Source: Sitta carolinensis
Lineage: Eukaryota; Chordata; Aves; Passeriformes; Sittidae
DNA length: 64,000 bases
Direction: 5' to 3'
Assembly (NCBI GenBank): GCA_032173965.1
Contig: CM063295.1
Location: forward strand, 1,922,001 to 1,986,000
Under the pieces are notes generated by a model that was not told the origin of the DNA, did not search any database, and was given only the letters and a program-made list of their open reading frames with translations. The position numbers and the translations under genes were made by a program. Positions 1-64,000 of the stretch are shown piece by piece. The first letter of the stretch is position 1. Every line of letters starts with the position of its first letter.

Positions 1-2540
1 TGTAATTACAGGGAACGTGACATCCCTGCTTATTTCCCTTCCCCAGACCTTCAGATTTCCCCAGGCTCCTCGGCACAGAGAGCACTTTGCTTCCCCCAGC
101 CATGCCCTGGCCATTCCCCTGCTCCTGGGAGGGGTTCTCTTCCCTTCCACACCTCTGGAGGGATGAGGTTAATGTTAAATAAAGTGGGAAGGAAGGAGTT
201 CGCTCATGAAACTCTTCAAAGGCCAAGAAGTCTGCAAGCAGAGCCAGCCATCAGCAGCAAACAGAAACCTCAGATCCGTGGATAAGGCAGCAGCCCAGGC
301 ATGAAAACAGAACTTAGGTGAAAATTAATGTCCCAGATGGGAAATAAGGGAGGCTCTGCTTGGGAGAGCAAAAATTGGTGCCCAACTTGGAAGTAAAAGA
401 CAAAAGTGGATGCAAAAAGCTGAGCATGAAGTGCCTGTAGAATTCCATGAACCAGCCAAATGAAAACCTCATCACTCCCTACCCTGCCTGATTCTGGTGG
501 GGTTTTTTTGCACCAGCCCTTCCCTGAGCAAACGACCTGGCAGATTCCTTTCCCAGCCTTACAAGCAATTTGTAAAGCTGAAACCTTGTCTAACAGCTAG
601 GCTGGGAAACAACCAGCAGAAACAGGTTGTATTTTCTCCACCATCATGGTCACACTCATTTTATTTTTTTTTTTTTTCCTGCTGTATGTGGAAGATGGCA
701 GAATATATTGCAGTGTACAGCAGCTTCACAGGAGGATTTTCCTGGGATGCAAAAGAAGCCTGAGGATGTTTTACCCATTTTTCCCCCAACAGGGCAGGCA
801 CAGATAAGTGTTTTCTGATTTTTGTGCTTGAAGACTCTGAAATAAAAGGTTCATTTGATTTTTTTTTATTCCTAATTTTAAATGTATTAGAGAAATGAGG
901 TTAAAAATCACTTGTATTCTCCTTGATCATGTTTTCAACGGCACATTTATTCCCTGGCCCAGACAGAAGCAGAGGGGCTCCAGCCCTTGGTGTTTATGAC
1001 CCTGGGGAGAGCCAAAGCTGTAAAACAACACCCTGACCCTTGGTGAGTGTGGTCCAGGTGAGCCTGGTCCCAAGCTTGCCCATGGGAATCTCATGTGAAG
1101 CAGCAACTCCTCTCAAAGCCTAATTACTTGTTACCAGAGGGGGAAAAATTGGTTTACACCCATCTGCCAGGTAGGGTAACACAAGAATGTGAGAATTTGA
1201 CTTAAAAATATGTGATAGAAGCTTTAGTGCCAAGCTCTGCTAAAAAAAACCCTCCAAAACCTTTGGAGAAAGAAACAGTAGAACACGAAGAATGAAAATA
1301 TATATATTGCAAAACCAAAAAAAATCCCAAATAAAAACCACCCCCAACCACTATTTCACCTGCAAGAAGACATCTGATGGCTGAAAGGGCCAACAGAGGG
1401 AATAATTAATAGAGCTGATTATTTATATGTTGAGAACCTGGATGGGACTTGCCCATTGCCAACGAAACCTGCACCAAAATTGCCATTTTTCTTTCCTTTC
1501 CAAGAACATTTTCCACTTGTATACTGATGAACAGGAGGAAAAAAAACCCAGTTCCTCAAGTGTGGGCTGCAGAATGGGGAGGTGTTTCCAGGGGTGTGAG
1601 TTCATGTGCCAGGGAATCAGCAGAGGTGCCTTTTCCTTCAGGGGCCCTGCTTAGTTCAAAGCTACATCCACCCCACCTCCAGCAGCACCTTTGTGCTGCC
1701 TAACATTAATAAATAAATATCAATTATATTTGCTTAGAGTCTCAGTGTAGTGTTACCTCAGCTGTGGAATTTATTTTACAGCTTTGGCTTTCCCCCACAT
1801 ATTTCATTGTTAAGAGTGTAACTCAGAGCAGAGCAGGGGAATGGTTCCTTCCTTCTTTGATCCCCCTGAACAAGTGGGACTGCTGATACATTCTTGAACT
1901 GGTGAATTATTCAATGTTTGCTGTCTCATGGCTTTCTGGCATAAGAAATCCAGCCTCTAAACACATCTCCTCTTTTCTAATGTAACTATTTCATTTCAGG
2001 ATTTCAGGATGAAAGAATTTCCAGGATTTATTGCTTTTGATTACTTTTCCAATGATGTGTACAAGTATTGCTCACTACAGAGTCCATGTCTGGTGTTTTC
2101 TAAGCTCGGGCAGTCAGAAGTGAAAAACTGAACTGCTCTGCAAAATGTCCTCGGACATCCACAGATCAGCCTGACATGGAGATGCTTTTCAACTCAATCC
2201 ACCTGAGATACAGATGACCCTGTGAGGAAGAGCTGTGGCTGCTCCATCCAGCGTTAATGCAGAGATCTGAGGTCGCAGCTGCCCTTGCTTTGCCCATGAC
2301 ACATCAGCACTGCCAGCACAGAAACCTCACGCTCTTACTCCTTGATACAGCAACATGAAAACTGCTCTGGGTTGTCTGTAGGGGCAAATTGGTAACATCA
2401 AGACCCTTTAAGTTTATTACTTCTTAAAGCTGCTGCCAGGATCAGTCCCCATCAGGTGCAGCTGGGAGCTGAGAGGCTGCAAAAGCCTGCTTGGCCCCGG
2501 CTGCCTTCAGTGGCAGCTTTTGCACCCCAGCAATACTGTG
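1..2540. other. Left flank, no gene recognised
   Basis: No open frame here resembles a known protein, and I see no clear splice-linked exons. Plus-strand AATAAA hexamers occur at 178-183, 841-846 and 1708-1717. They could belong to the 3' UTR of an upstream + strand gene, but AT-rich DNA contains such hexamers by chance. No CR1 copy is obvious. Confidence 0.5.
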
Positions 2541-3071
2541 GATCTGTCTGAGCACCCCAGGGATGCTCCTACACCTTCCCTGCTGTCCAGGGGCCTGAAA
2601 GAGCCTTTTGGGGCCACCCAGAAACCACCCTGGGCCTCTGGGGACCCCCTGGCACAGTGTTGGACAGGGATACAAGACAAGCTTCTTTGGAAGATGAAAG
2701 CAAGAGAATATTGCCCAGGTGTGAATTCCAGCTGCCCTCAATACTCTTGAAATCCTGCTGGGACACTCAGGCTCAACTCTATTCCTGATCTGTATCCCAC
2801 GTGCAAAACCATCAATTGGACTCCACCTGACACAAATGGAAAAGTAAAATAACACAGCAATGTACAGAAAATATGAACTTTATTGAACCATACTACTTTT
2901 AAAAGCTTCTACACCTTTACAAACCTCAAATGTGGGCTAAGAATATTCGAGGGAAAACTATGTTCCTAATAACAAAGGGGTTCCTAAGACCTATGGGCGG
3001 GAATGTCACAGTGCTTGGGCTCAGCACTGCTCATTCCCTGCCATGCACAGCAATCTCAGAGACCAGCTGGG
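2541..3071 (-). repeat. Left copy of a duplicated unit, 3' remnant of the minus-strand membrane-protein gene
   Basis: This stretch matches 3319-3901 in the same order, at an offset that drifts from about 778 to 828 because of indels. Shared blocks include GGATGCTCCT, AAGCTTCTTTGGAAGATG, CCTAAGACCT and GCTTGGGCTCAGCACTGCTC. The match stops at 3071, in the bases corresponding to the last codons of the 4723-3888 gene, so only its 3' UTR and a few codons are present. It has a minus-strand AATAAA at 2884-2879, where the right copy has AGTAAA. Confidence 0.8.
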
Positions 3072-3318
3072 AGAGGGCTGGAGATGCCCAGCAGTGGCCA
3101 AGGCAGGCAGGATGGGCTGCCTGGAGGGAGAGAGGAGAGCTGAGCTGCCTCTGGGCTGGCAGGTGTGGGGCTGCAGCCGGGCATCCATGGTCAGGTGCAG
3201 AATCTCCTCCTGTCCCGAGTGCCACGTTTCCTTCTTCGCTCCCTCAGCACTGCTGGACACCGATGGGTGCAGCACCATCGCCCAGCACGGCCGGGACCCC
3301 AGGCCTGGCCCCTCTGGC

Positions 3319-3901
3319 TGTCTCTTGCAGCAACCCAGGGATGCTCCTGCCCCCTCTTGCTGCCCCAGGGGCTGGCAAGTGCCTTCTGGGGCCACCCAGG
3401 AACCACCCTGGGCCTTTGGGGGCCCCCAGGACAGCGTGGAGAGGGGTCAAAGGAAAGCTTCTTTGGAAGATGCAGGCAAGAGAATACTGCCGGTGCTCTG
3501 ACTTGCGGCTGCCCTCCATACTCGTTCAATCCTGCTGTGACACTCAGGCTCGATTTTACTGCTGGTCCGAAGTCCTCAAGCAAAACCATCCACGGTTGTC
3601 TCTCCTCCTGGATGGAAAAAACACCAGAGCAATGTAAGGAAACCATGAATTTTACTGAACTACACTACTCTTCCCAGCTTCAACTACGGGCTGAGAACAA
3701 GACTGGGAAGCCTATGCCTAAAAATCCGAAACTTGAACTCACTGAAAAACCTTCTCAACTGGGGTACAGAAAACTTCTGGGAAACCTATTTTGCTAATAA
3801 CTACGGGGTTCCTAAGACCTGTGGGCGGGAATGTCACAGTGCTTGGGCTCAGCACTGCTCATCCATTACCTGCTGTGCGCAGCAATCTCAGGGACCAGCT
3901 G
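3319..3901 (-). repeat. Right copy of the duplicated unit
   Basis: This copy continues directly into the coding part of the minus-strand two-exon gene: its end at 3888-3901 contains that gene's stop codon. It would serve as the gene's 3' UTR. AGTAAA, a known variant polyadenylation hexamer, is at 3656-3651 on the minus strand. Its sequence differs from the left copy by many substitutions and indels, so the duplication is not recent. Confidence 0.8.
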
Positions 3902-4723
3902 GGCGTGGAGAGTCAGCAGAGAGAAGCGGAGAGAAGAGGACTCTCTTGATCTTCTGCCGTCCAGGGATCCTTGGCCTCTTCCCTAAAAGCTCTGGCCTGT
4001 GCGTGGGGCTCTGGCGCAGGCAGCGCCTCATCAGGGCCCGGTTCTGCAGCAGCAGCCGCAGCAGCTCCTGGCGGCACCGGCAGCGCGGCCGTGCAGAGGC
4101 CGAGGCGCTCTGGCTCCTCTCCTGCACGGCACAGCACAGGGAGCCCCATGGCAGGGGCACCGGGGCTCAGGGGGCTGAGCCCTCTGGCGCTGCCTTTGGC
4201 CTCTGCTGCTCAGAGAGCCTCGGGCCCGCCTGGGCTGCCCCGGGCACGGGCTGCAGCACCGAGAGCTGCGGCCGCCTCTGCCGGGGCTCCCCGGGGCTCA
4301 GCCAGCCCCGGCCCAGCCCGGCCATGGGCTCAGCCCGCGCTCTGCCTGCAGCCCTGGGCCAAAGCGCCGCATTGCAACCCCGGGGCCCTCGGGGCCCGCC
4401 CCGCTCTGCTGCCCCCCGGGGCTCTCAGCCCTCGCCCCACGCCCTCCCGGCCCGGCCCTCTGCCCCAGACCCTCCCTCACCTGTGCCCAGCGGCTCCTGA
4501 GCCTTCGCACCAGGGCCCCGAGGCCCTTCAGCAGCAGGGCCAGGGCGATGCACAGCCAGGGCAGCGCACCCAGGGCCAGCACGGCGTAGCACACCGGCAC
4601 CATCTCCGCCTCTTCCAGGGCTTCGGGAGGCGCAGCCTCGGGCCCCGTGTCCCCAGCAGGGGGGCTGCCGGGATCCAGGCGATGCAGCATGAGCAGCAGC
4701 ACCGACAGCTGAAAGATACGCAT
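3888..4723 (-). CDS. Unrecognised single-pass membrane protein, two exons (4723-4481, 4121-3888)
   Basis: Exon 1 (81 codons) ends CAG|GTGAGG. Exon 2 starts after TGTGCCGTGCAG and runs 77 codons to a TGA. Both borders are phase 0 and the intron is 359 bp, giving 158 residues. Residues 1-17 (MRIFQLSVLLLMLHRLD) look like a short signal sequence. Residues 21-40 are acidic and Pro/Ala-rich. Residues 43-66 (PVCYAVLALGALPWLCIA, then LALLLK) form a strong membrane segment, followed by the basic stop-transfer RRLRSRW. Exon 2 is Arg-rich, with RPRCRCRQELLRLLLQNRAL and a basic tail. I do not recognise the family. The start was chosen because the next in-frame Met upstream (4888) lies in a CR1 element. 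Splice sites and membrane topology support a real gene, but the high GC content makes chance open frames common. Confidence 0.5.
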
Positions 4724-4857
4724 GGTGCTGCCGAAGGCCGAGCTGCCCCGCTCCACAGGCTCTGCCCTGTGTCCTTCCCAGCCCGCTTGTGCCTCTGGGC
4801 ACGGCCACGGGCCGGGGACACTCCTCAGCCACCGCGCTGGCCCCAAAGGCTGCTGTG

Positions 4858-5140
4858 TCACAGAATCACAGAATCGCTTCAGCTGCAAGAGCCCTGTGAC
4901 ATCACTGAGTCCAGCCTGGGACCCAGCTCCAGCATGGCAACCAGAGCAGAGCCCCGAGTGTCACACTCAGGCTTAGCTTGGACACCTCCTGCCACAGTGA
5001 ATCCACCACCCACCTGGGCAGCCCATTTCTATATCTGATTACTCTTTATGGGAAGAAATTCCTTCTTAAATACAACCCAAGCCTCTCCTGGCACCTTTAA
5101 GAATATGTCATCTTGTCCTGTGCCTTGTTCCCTGTGCTAT
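4858..5140 (-). mobile_element. CR1 LINE fragment, minus orientation
   Basis: The plus strand begins CACAGAATCACAGAATCG, the reverse complement of the CR1 3' terminal octamer repeats. It continues with diverged CR1 3' UTR motifs (ACTGAGTCCAGCCTGGGAC, CTTCTTAAATACAACCCAA, CATCTTGTCCTGTG). It is an older copy whose 3' end points to the minus-strand gene starting at 4723. Confidence 0.75.
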
Positions 5141-5299
5141 AAATGCATATTTTAGTATTGGCTTTCCGCAAATGTTGGAATTAATGTTATAAGCATGATG
5201 GTTTTTCTAGAATTTTTAGTAGGTTTTTACTGCCTGAATAGATGTATGAGGTTTTTCTTTAGAATTTAGGTGTAGTGTGTTTCAGCTGCCTGAGTAGAT

Positions 5300-6300
5300 A
5301 ACTTCCAAAAGAGGCCCAAGCGACTCTCAGCATTCACCTCTTGTGAAAAAAAGGACCAAAGCCCAAATCAAAAAGATGATAAGAACTGAATAAAAGTGGG
5401 ATTACGCTTGACAGACACAAGGAGTGACTATGCAGAGAAGTTCCTGGAAAAGTGAATGTGCATAAGTCCATGCATGAAGAACAGGATACAAAGGGGGGGT
5501 TCTGAGACACCGGTGTGCTCTTGGCAGAGCCCCGAGACACCTGGTCGACCGTATTTATTTCTTTGCTTTATTTCATTTCTCTTATTGTCTCTAGTTTTTG
5601 GGGGTTGCTTTGGTCAGGATGACCCCAAGATATATAAATTGAGATCTACAAAATTCCGCTGTCTCCAAACCCTGCTGCTGAAAGAATGAGTCAGAAATCT
5701 TCAGCTGATGCTCTCAAGGTTGCTTTATTTTTCTTATCTCAGATATTTTCTGTCTGGGCTGCCCAGGTCTGTTCAGCAGGGCAGCCCCAGGCACACATAG
5801 TGCCCCAGGGGCAGGCACTGACTTTTATACTACAAACTATGTGTTAGTTATTTACAGTTATGATCCAATGCCCATCACCTGTGTTAGACAGTTACATTCT
5901 ACTCCAATCCAATCCCCAAGTGCCAACATCACCAAAAGATGGGGTTAGGAAGAAGAAGGAAGGAGCACAGGACAATGCCTAAATCTCTCCATCTTGCCCT
6001 CTAAGCCTCTGTGGTAAAATTCCTAAAAATTCTCTTTTCATTCTATAACTACTACTATCATGCTGTCTAAAATTTTGTGACTTATAGTTCTTCATTCACA
6101 GGTGGTAATTTGTTCTATGGATTGTGGTAAATAGGTATGATTCGTGCTGACAAAATTGAAACAGTAATCTATATTGATACAGCGGTTAATATCTGGAAAT
6201 AATAAAACAGTTAAAAGGTGTAATGCCAAGAAAGGGAGAGGAGGGGTTCCACCCCCTTCCTTTTCCCTGCAGATGTTCAAGGCCGGAAAAAGCAAGAGAT
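5300..6300 (-). mobile_element. Possible LTR-derived block, minus orientation
   Basis: This AT-rich block contains no usable reading frame. On the minus strand it carries AATAAA at 5729-5724, 5572-5567 and 5559-5554. Its base composition and spacing recall avian endogenous-retrovirus LTR and leader sequence. I see no retroviral gene and no clear target-site duplication. The assignment rests on general resemblance. Confidence 0.35.
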
Positions 6301-6309
6301 AACAATTAC

Positions 6310-6903
6310 TAAAAATTGACAGAAAGAAGGGAAAATCTGGTTGGGTCCCAGGAAAATGTTAATTATACGAGATTTATTGCTTTGATGCTTAAATATAATA
6401 TTGGGTTATATTATGATAGTTTTGGCTTACATGATCCCAGCTTGGTGTGCATGTGTAACCCAAAGGTGAATCAAAGGACACCGAGGAAGAGGAGAGACCT
6501 TCATCAGAGACGACCCCAAGGAGTGGTGTGACCACCTAAAGGAGTGGTGAAGCATGGCAGTAAAGGTGGTGATGAGGGCGGAGGTAGAAGTGTGACGAAT
6601 GGAAAATGGGAGGAGATGGTATTGACATATGGCATAAAAGGGGGAATTTTCGTTTGGGAAGCTTGTAGGTGAGGGGCCGGGGGTCCAGGGGCCCTGCACT
6701 CCGTACCCCACACGGTTAGTTTATTTTTGGTTATACGCTATTATTGGAACCAAATTATCCCTTATTTTAACCAAATTATACTGTCAATATTTCAAGTGTA
6801 TCTGATTTTATCTATTTTAAGATACTCAATTAAAATTGCTGCTATCTTTAATATTGTTTGGGGTTTTTTTTTGATGATGGGATAATTGGGCAAATATAAC
6901 AGG
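6310..6903 (+). mobile_element. Possible LTR remnant, plus orientation
   Basis: A TATA-like CATAAAAG stands at 6633-6640, followed by a GC-richer stretch and then ATTAAA at 6829-6834, which is the U3-R-U5 order of an LTR. A TG near 6318 and a CA near 6899 could be its ends. No flanking target-site duplication is evident and no viral coding sequence adjoins it. Boundaries and identity are tentative. Confidence 0.35.
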
Positions 6904-6907
6904 ATCA

Positions 6908-7367
6908 AACTCAAAGCTGCAGGAGTCCCAAACTCAAAGCTGCAGGAGTCCCGAACTCAAAGCCGCAGGAATCCCGAACTCAAAGCTGCAAGAATCCCGA
7001 ACTCAAAGCCGCAGGAATCCCAAACTCAAAGCCGCAGGAGTCCCAAACTCAAAGCTGCAGGAGTCCCGAACTCAAAGCTGCAGGAATCCCGAACTCAAAG
7101 CCGCAGGAATCCCAAACTCAAAGCCGCAGGAGTCCCAAACTCAAAGCTGCAGGAATCCCGAACTCAAAGCTGCAGGAATCCTGAACTCAAAGCTGCAGGA
7201 ATCCCGAACTCAAAGCCGCAGGAATCCCGAACTCAAAGCCGCAGGAATCCCAAACTCAAAGCTGCAGGAGTCCCGAACTCAAAGCTGCAGGAGTCCCAAA
7301 CTCAAAGCTGCAGGAATCCCGAACTGAAAGCCGCAGGAGTCCCGAACTCAAAGCTGCAGGAGTCCCA
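6908..7367 (+). repeat. 23-bp minisatellite, 20 copies
   Basis: The unit AACTCAAAGCTGCAGGAGTC plus CCR repeats in strict 23-base steps from 6908 to 7345. Variants are few: CTG or CCG at the PstI-like site, GAGTC or GAATC, and CCA or CCG at the end. Because 23 is not a multiple of 3 the translation repeats every 69 bases (23 residues), and all three forward frames stay largely open. The array ends about 260 bases before the CLUAP1 start codon. Confidence 0.97.
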
Positions 7368-7629
7368 GGCTGCCTGCCAGGGCTTCGGAGCCCCTTTGCT
7401 GGAGCTGGGATCATCCCGGACTGACCGAGAGACAATCCTGGGTTCCGACACCTAGTAAACGTTTTTAGATGTTGTCAGCAAAGCGGCGGTGGCGATCGCT
7501 GCCAGGTTCCCCCGCTGCTCTCAGCCCAGCTCAGCGCGCCGTCCCGTGTCCGCCGCGCCCTTCGCTTCGGGCGCGGTTTGGCCCCGCCGCGCCGCCGTAG
7601 CGCCTTCCCTCAGCGCCGCGGGCCCGGCG

Positions 7630-61773
<54,144 letters not shown>

Positions 61774-61900
61774 CCTTTCAGCAGCAGGAGGCCTCTTGAA
61801 GCACAGACTTGGGAGAGGCCAGGAGCTATATAATACTCTAATATTCTGCTGTCTGAAAAGTGTGTGTCAGTGTGAATTCAGGAGTTGGTAAATAATGTTC

Positions 61901-61906
61901 ATTAAA
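61901..61906 (+). terminator. CLUAP1 polyadenylation signal ATTAAA
   Basis: ATTAAA lies 128 bases after the conserved CLUAP1 stop codon, and another ATTAAA-like stretch follows at about 61914. This gives a short 3' UTR and a likely cleavage site near 61920-61930. Confidence 0.65.
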
Positions 61907-61926
61907 CCTGAAAATTAAACTTGGGT

Positions 61927-62251
61927 TGCCAGGTTTGTGAATCTCAAAGCATGAACAGTTTATCCATAATGAGAATCACAGTAATGTGCACTTATTTCCA
62001 TAATTGCACTAAACTGGCTCTTGTGCACTGCAGTGCCAAAAGTCTCACTCCAGTGAGCATCATGTGCCTGATTTCCCTGCATTTTATTACGTCCAAATAG
62101 AATTCTTGGCTTAATAAAACTGGATGAAAAGCTGCTCTGGGAATGCATTTCAATTGGTTTTAAATCTGGCTTAAATCTATTTATCCTAAACATATCCTTT
62201 ACTTAATCAAGGGCTTGTCTGTACAAAGAGCAGCACCAGGTAGACTGAAGG
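61927..62251. other. Intergenic DNA after CLUAP1
   Basis: AT-rich unique sequence between the CLUAP1 polyadenylation region and a CR1 copy. Nothing else is seen. Confidence 0.6.
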
Positions 62252-62605
62252 AGTGGAGTTAAAACTGGAGAAGTCTCCAGGGAGAGCTCAGAGCCCCTGC
62301 CAGGGCCCAAAGGGGCTCCAGGAGAGCTTGGGACAAGGGGTGGGAAGACAGGACACAGGGAATGGCTTCCAGTGCCAGAGGGCAGGGCTGGATGGGATAC
62401 TGGGCAGGAATTGTTCCCTGGCAGGGTGGGCAGGCCCTGGCACAGGGTGCCCAGAGCAGCTGTGGCTGCCCCTGGATCCCTGGCAGTGCCCAAGGCCAGG
62501 CTGGACACTGGGGCTGGGAGGAACAGTGGCAGGTCCCTGTCCATGGCAGAGGGTGGCACTGGATGGGTTTTGGCTCCTTCCAAGCCAAACCATTCTGTGC
62601 TGATC
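62252..62605 (+). mobile_element. CR1 3' fragment, plus orientation, little diverged
   Basis: GAGCCCCTGCCAGGGCCCAA, CAGGAATTGTTCCCTGGCAG, GGCAGTGCCCAAGGCCAGGC and GGCTCCTTCCAAGCCAAACC followed by ATTCTGTG. It is nearly identical in blocks to the 30.2 kb copy. Confidence 0.95.
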
Positions 62606-64000
62606 TGACCCTGAGAGCAGGCCCAGTCCCCCAGTCTGGGCTGCAGTTTGAGTCACAGTTCTCTATTTCCTGTGCTGAGGGCCCAGATGGAAAAGTGACT
62701 CCATAGCTGGTGTGCACAGAGGCAGAGCCTCTTTCTGCAGGCAGCACTGCCACCTAGCCTCCAGCACAGCCAGCAGGCATTTGGCAAAGCCACTGCTGCT
62801 GCTGCAGCTGCTGGTGCCCCCTGTGCCAGTGAACTGAGCTTTCAGCCCAGGGCCCTGGAGCACAGCCCCTGCCAAATGTCCTGCAGTGCAAGAGCAAGGC
62901 TGCACCAGGCATCTTCTCATCCAGGAACTAATTTATTCCCAAGAATTTCCATCTCCAGAGCTCAGCCCAGCGTTTCTGGGCTCAGCCCCAGGTGCCTGCA
63001 GCAGCCACTGGCTGCCCTGGGTGTGGCAGTGTGTCCTGGCTGGGCTGGGGACAGGGGACAGGGGCTTCAGGAGGCTCCAGGGCTCACAGTTTGGCTGCTG
63101 GGTCACCAGCTAACCTGGCACCTCTGGAGAGCCACTGGCTCTGCCACACCACAGAGGCACCACCTTTGCTCTCCCAGTCAAAAGGTGACCTGCTGGGGAC
63201 AGCCCCTGCAGCTGGCACATCAGGAAGGTGTATCCCAAGGTCACAGAACACTGGTGACAACAGCAGGAGCTCCAAGAGCTCCAGCCTGAAGCTGAGAGAC
63301 AGAACTTTGAGCTGAGGCAGTCCTGGTGCAGCACCGACATGTGCTGGAGACAGTGCAGTTCCTTTGACATTCACTCTCCTAGTCCTCCATTTTCCTGAAG
63401 AAAATTCTTTATTTTCCGAGGTCTTCTTAGATGGCTCCACTCCTGTGCCTTGGGTTACCTCTCTCTTTGATAGAGAACAGCTCTACCAAACATTTCTGGC
63501 CAGCACCAGCCTGTTACTTAGGGCACAGCTACAGCCAGGACCTGCTGGACGTGCCCAGGTCCACAGCACCGCTCCCATCTGGGCAAGGCAGCAGCAAACC
63601 TCTTGTGTCCATCTGGGATTTCAAGGGGAGCCTGCAGGACTGGGCTGGTTTTAGCCAGGGCTGACAAAACACCAGGGAGATCACAGGAGTTGCTGCCACC
63701 AGCAGATAAATCACCCACAAAATCAAGGTTGGCATGTGGCACCTGCCCCTCCTCGCTGCTTTTTGCGAGGAGCTCCCCCAGGGCCAGGATGAACAGGGCC
63801 ACGGGCACACACAGCCCTCAGCTTTCCACACCAGTCTCGGCCCTCCTGCGCTCCTAATCCCACCCCCTCGGTCCTCCTGGGCCGTGCCAGGAGCTCAGCA
63901 TCTTCCCTTGCCCCAGGCTCGTCCCCGACATGAGCACCACGGAGCTCCAGGCCAGAGGCGCCCCCGGCTGCGGCCGCGCCCCTCACACGTCCACGACACA
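62606..64000 (-). other. Right flank; possible 3' UTR of a convergent gene
   Basis: Minus-strand AATAAA hexamers occur at 62937-62932 and 63413-63408, and the DNA becomes GC- and CpG-rich after about 63830. In mammals NLRC3 lies tail-to-tail with CLUAP1, so a 3' UTR of that gene is the syntenic expectation. I see no leucine-rich-repeat coding sequence, and the open frames at 63518-63986 resemble nothing I know. Confidence 0.25.

Noticed and set aside
2442..3646. Minus-strand open frames sharing a LGGP-type motif in the two duplicated units
   Set aside because: Their resemblance follows from the DNA duplication. They fall in the 3' UTR of the minus-strand gene and differ by frame-breaking indels.
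4481..4888. Longer N-terminus of the membrane protein starting at 4888
   Set aside because: The extra residues are coded by the CR1 tail and GC-rich leader, and they would place a non-hydrophobic stretch before the signal-like segment that begins at 4723.
3971..5038. 355-codon plus-strand open frame
   Set aside because: It lies antisense to the two-exon minus-strand gene in very GC-rich DNA and runs into a CR1 copy. The Pro/Ala/Gly-rich product looks like a GC artefact.
6908..7367. CRISPR-like array
   Set aside because: The 23-base units abut with no unique spacers and the genome is animal.
6886..7455. 189-codon open frame over the 23-bp minisatellite
   Set aside because: The frame is open only because the repeat unit lacks stops in any phase. 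The product is a 23-residue periodic string without family resemblance, with no splice or promoter support.
63518..63986. Minus-strand open frames as NLRC3 coding exons
   Set aside because: No leucine-rich-repeat pattern or recognisable family sequence, and no clear splice sites.

Overview
The window looks like nuclear DNA from a bird, most likely a songbird. The evidence is one vertebrate gene split into many short exons with GT-AG introns, a CpG-island promoter, and about two dozen truncated CR1 LINE copies. Many of those copies share a 3' end type that I associate with passerines (from memory, not searched). Nothing bacterial or plasmid-like is visible.

The main gene is CLUAP1 (IFT38/qilin), a subunit of the intraflagellar transport B complex needed to build cilia. 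It fills 7.6-61.9 kb on the + strand. I could place all twelve core coding exons at base resolution, with matching phases and GT/AG borders. They run from the ATG at 7630 in a CpG island to the conserved C-terminus ending at 61773, followed by an ATTAAA signal at 61901. The first 363 codons are intact. The last coding exon is one base short inside a Glu/Asp-rich purine tract. That is either an assembly error or a real frameshift.

Left flank (1-7.45 kb). Bases 1-2540 hold no recognisable gene. Bases 2541-3901 contain two diverged copies of a roughly 550 bp unit. The right copy merges into a GC-rich minus-strand gene of two exons (4723-4481 and 4121-3888). It encodes an unrecognised 158-residue protein with one strong membrane segment. 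A CR1 tail lies about 135 bp upstream of its start codon. Bases 5.3-6.9 kb look LTR-derived, and 6908-7367 is a 23-bp minisatellite of 20 units next to the CLUAP1 CpG island.

Introns of CLUAP1 are mostly unique sequence with CR1 fragments in both orientations, a possible LTR (58.3-58.7 kb), an A-rich tract (39.4 kb), an 8-bp pyrimidine minisatellite (55.5 kb) and a 41-bp tandem repeat that runs directly into the exon 11 splice acceptor.

Right flank (61.9-64 kb). One CR1 copy is followed by a stretch with minus-strand AATAAA signals. This may be the 3' UTR of a convergent gene, and NLRC3 is the syntenic expectation, but no coding exon can be confirmed. The window ends in GC-rich sequence.
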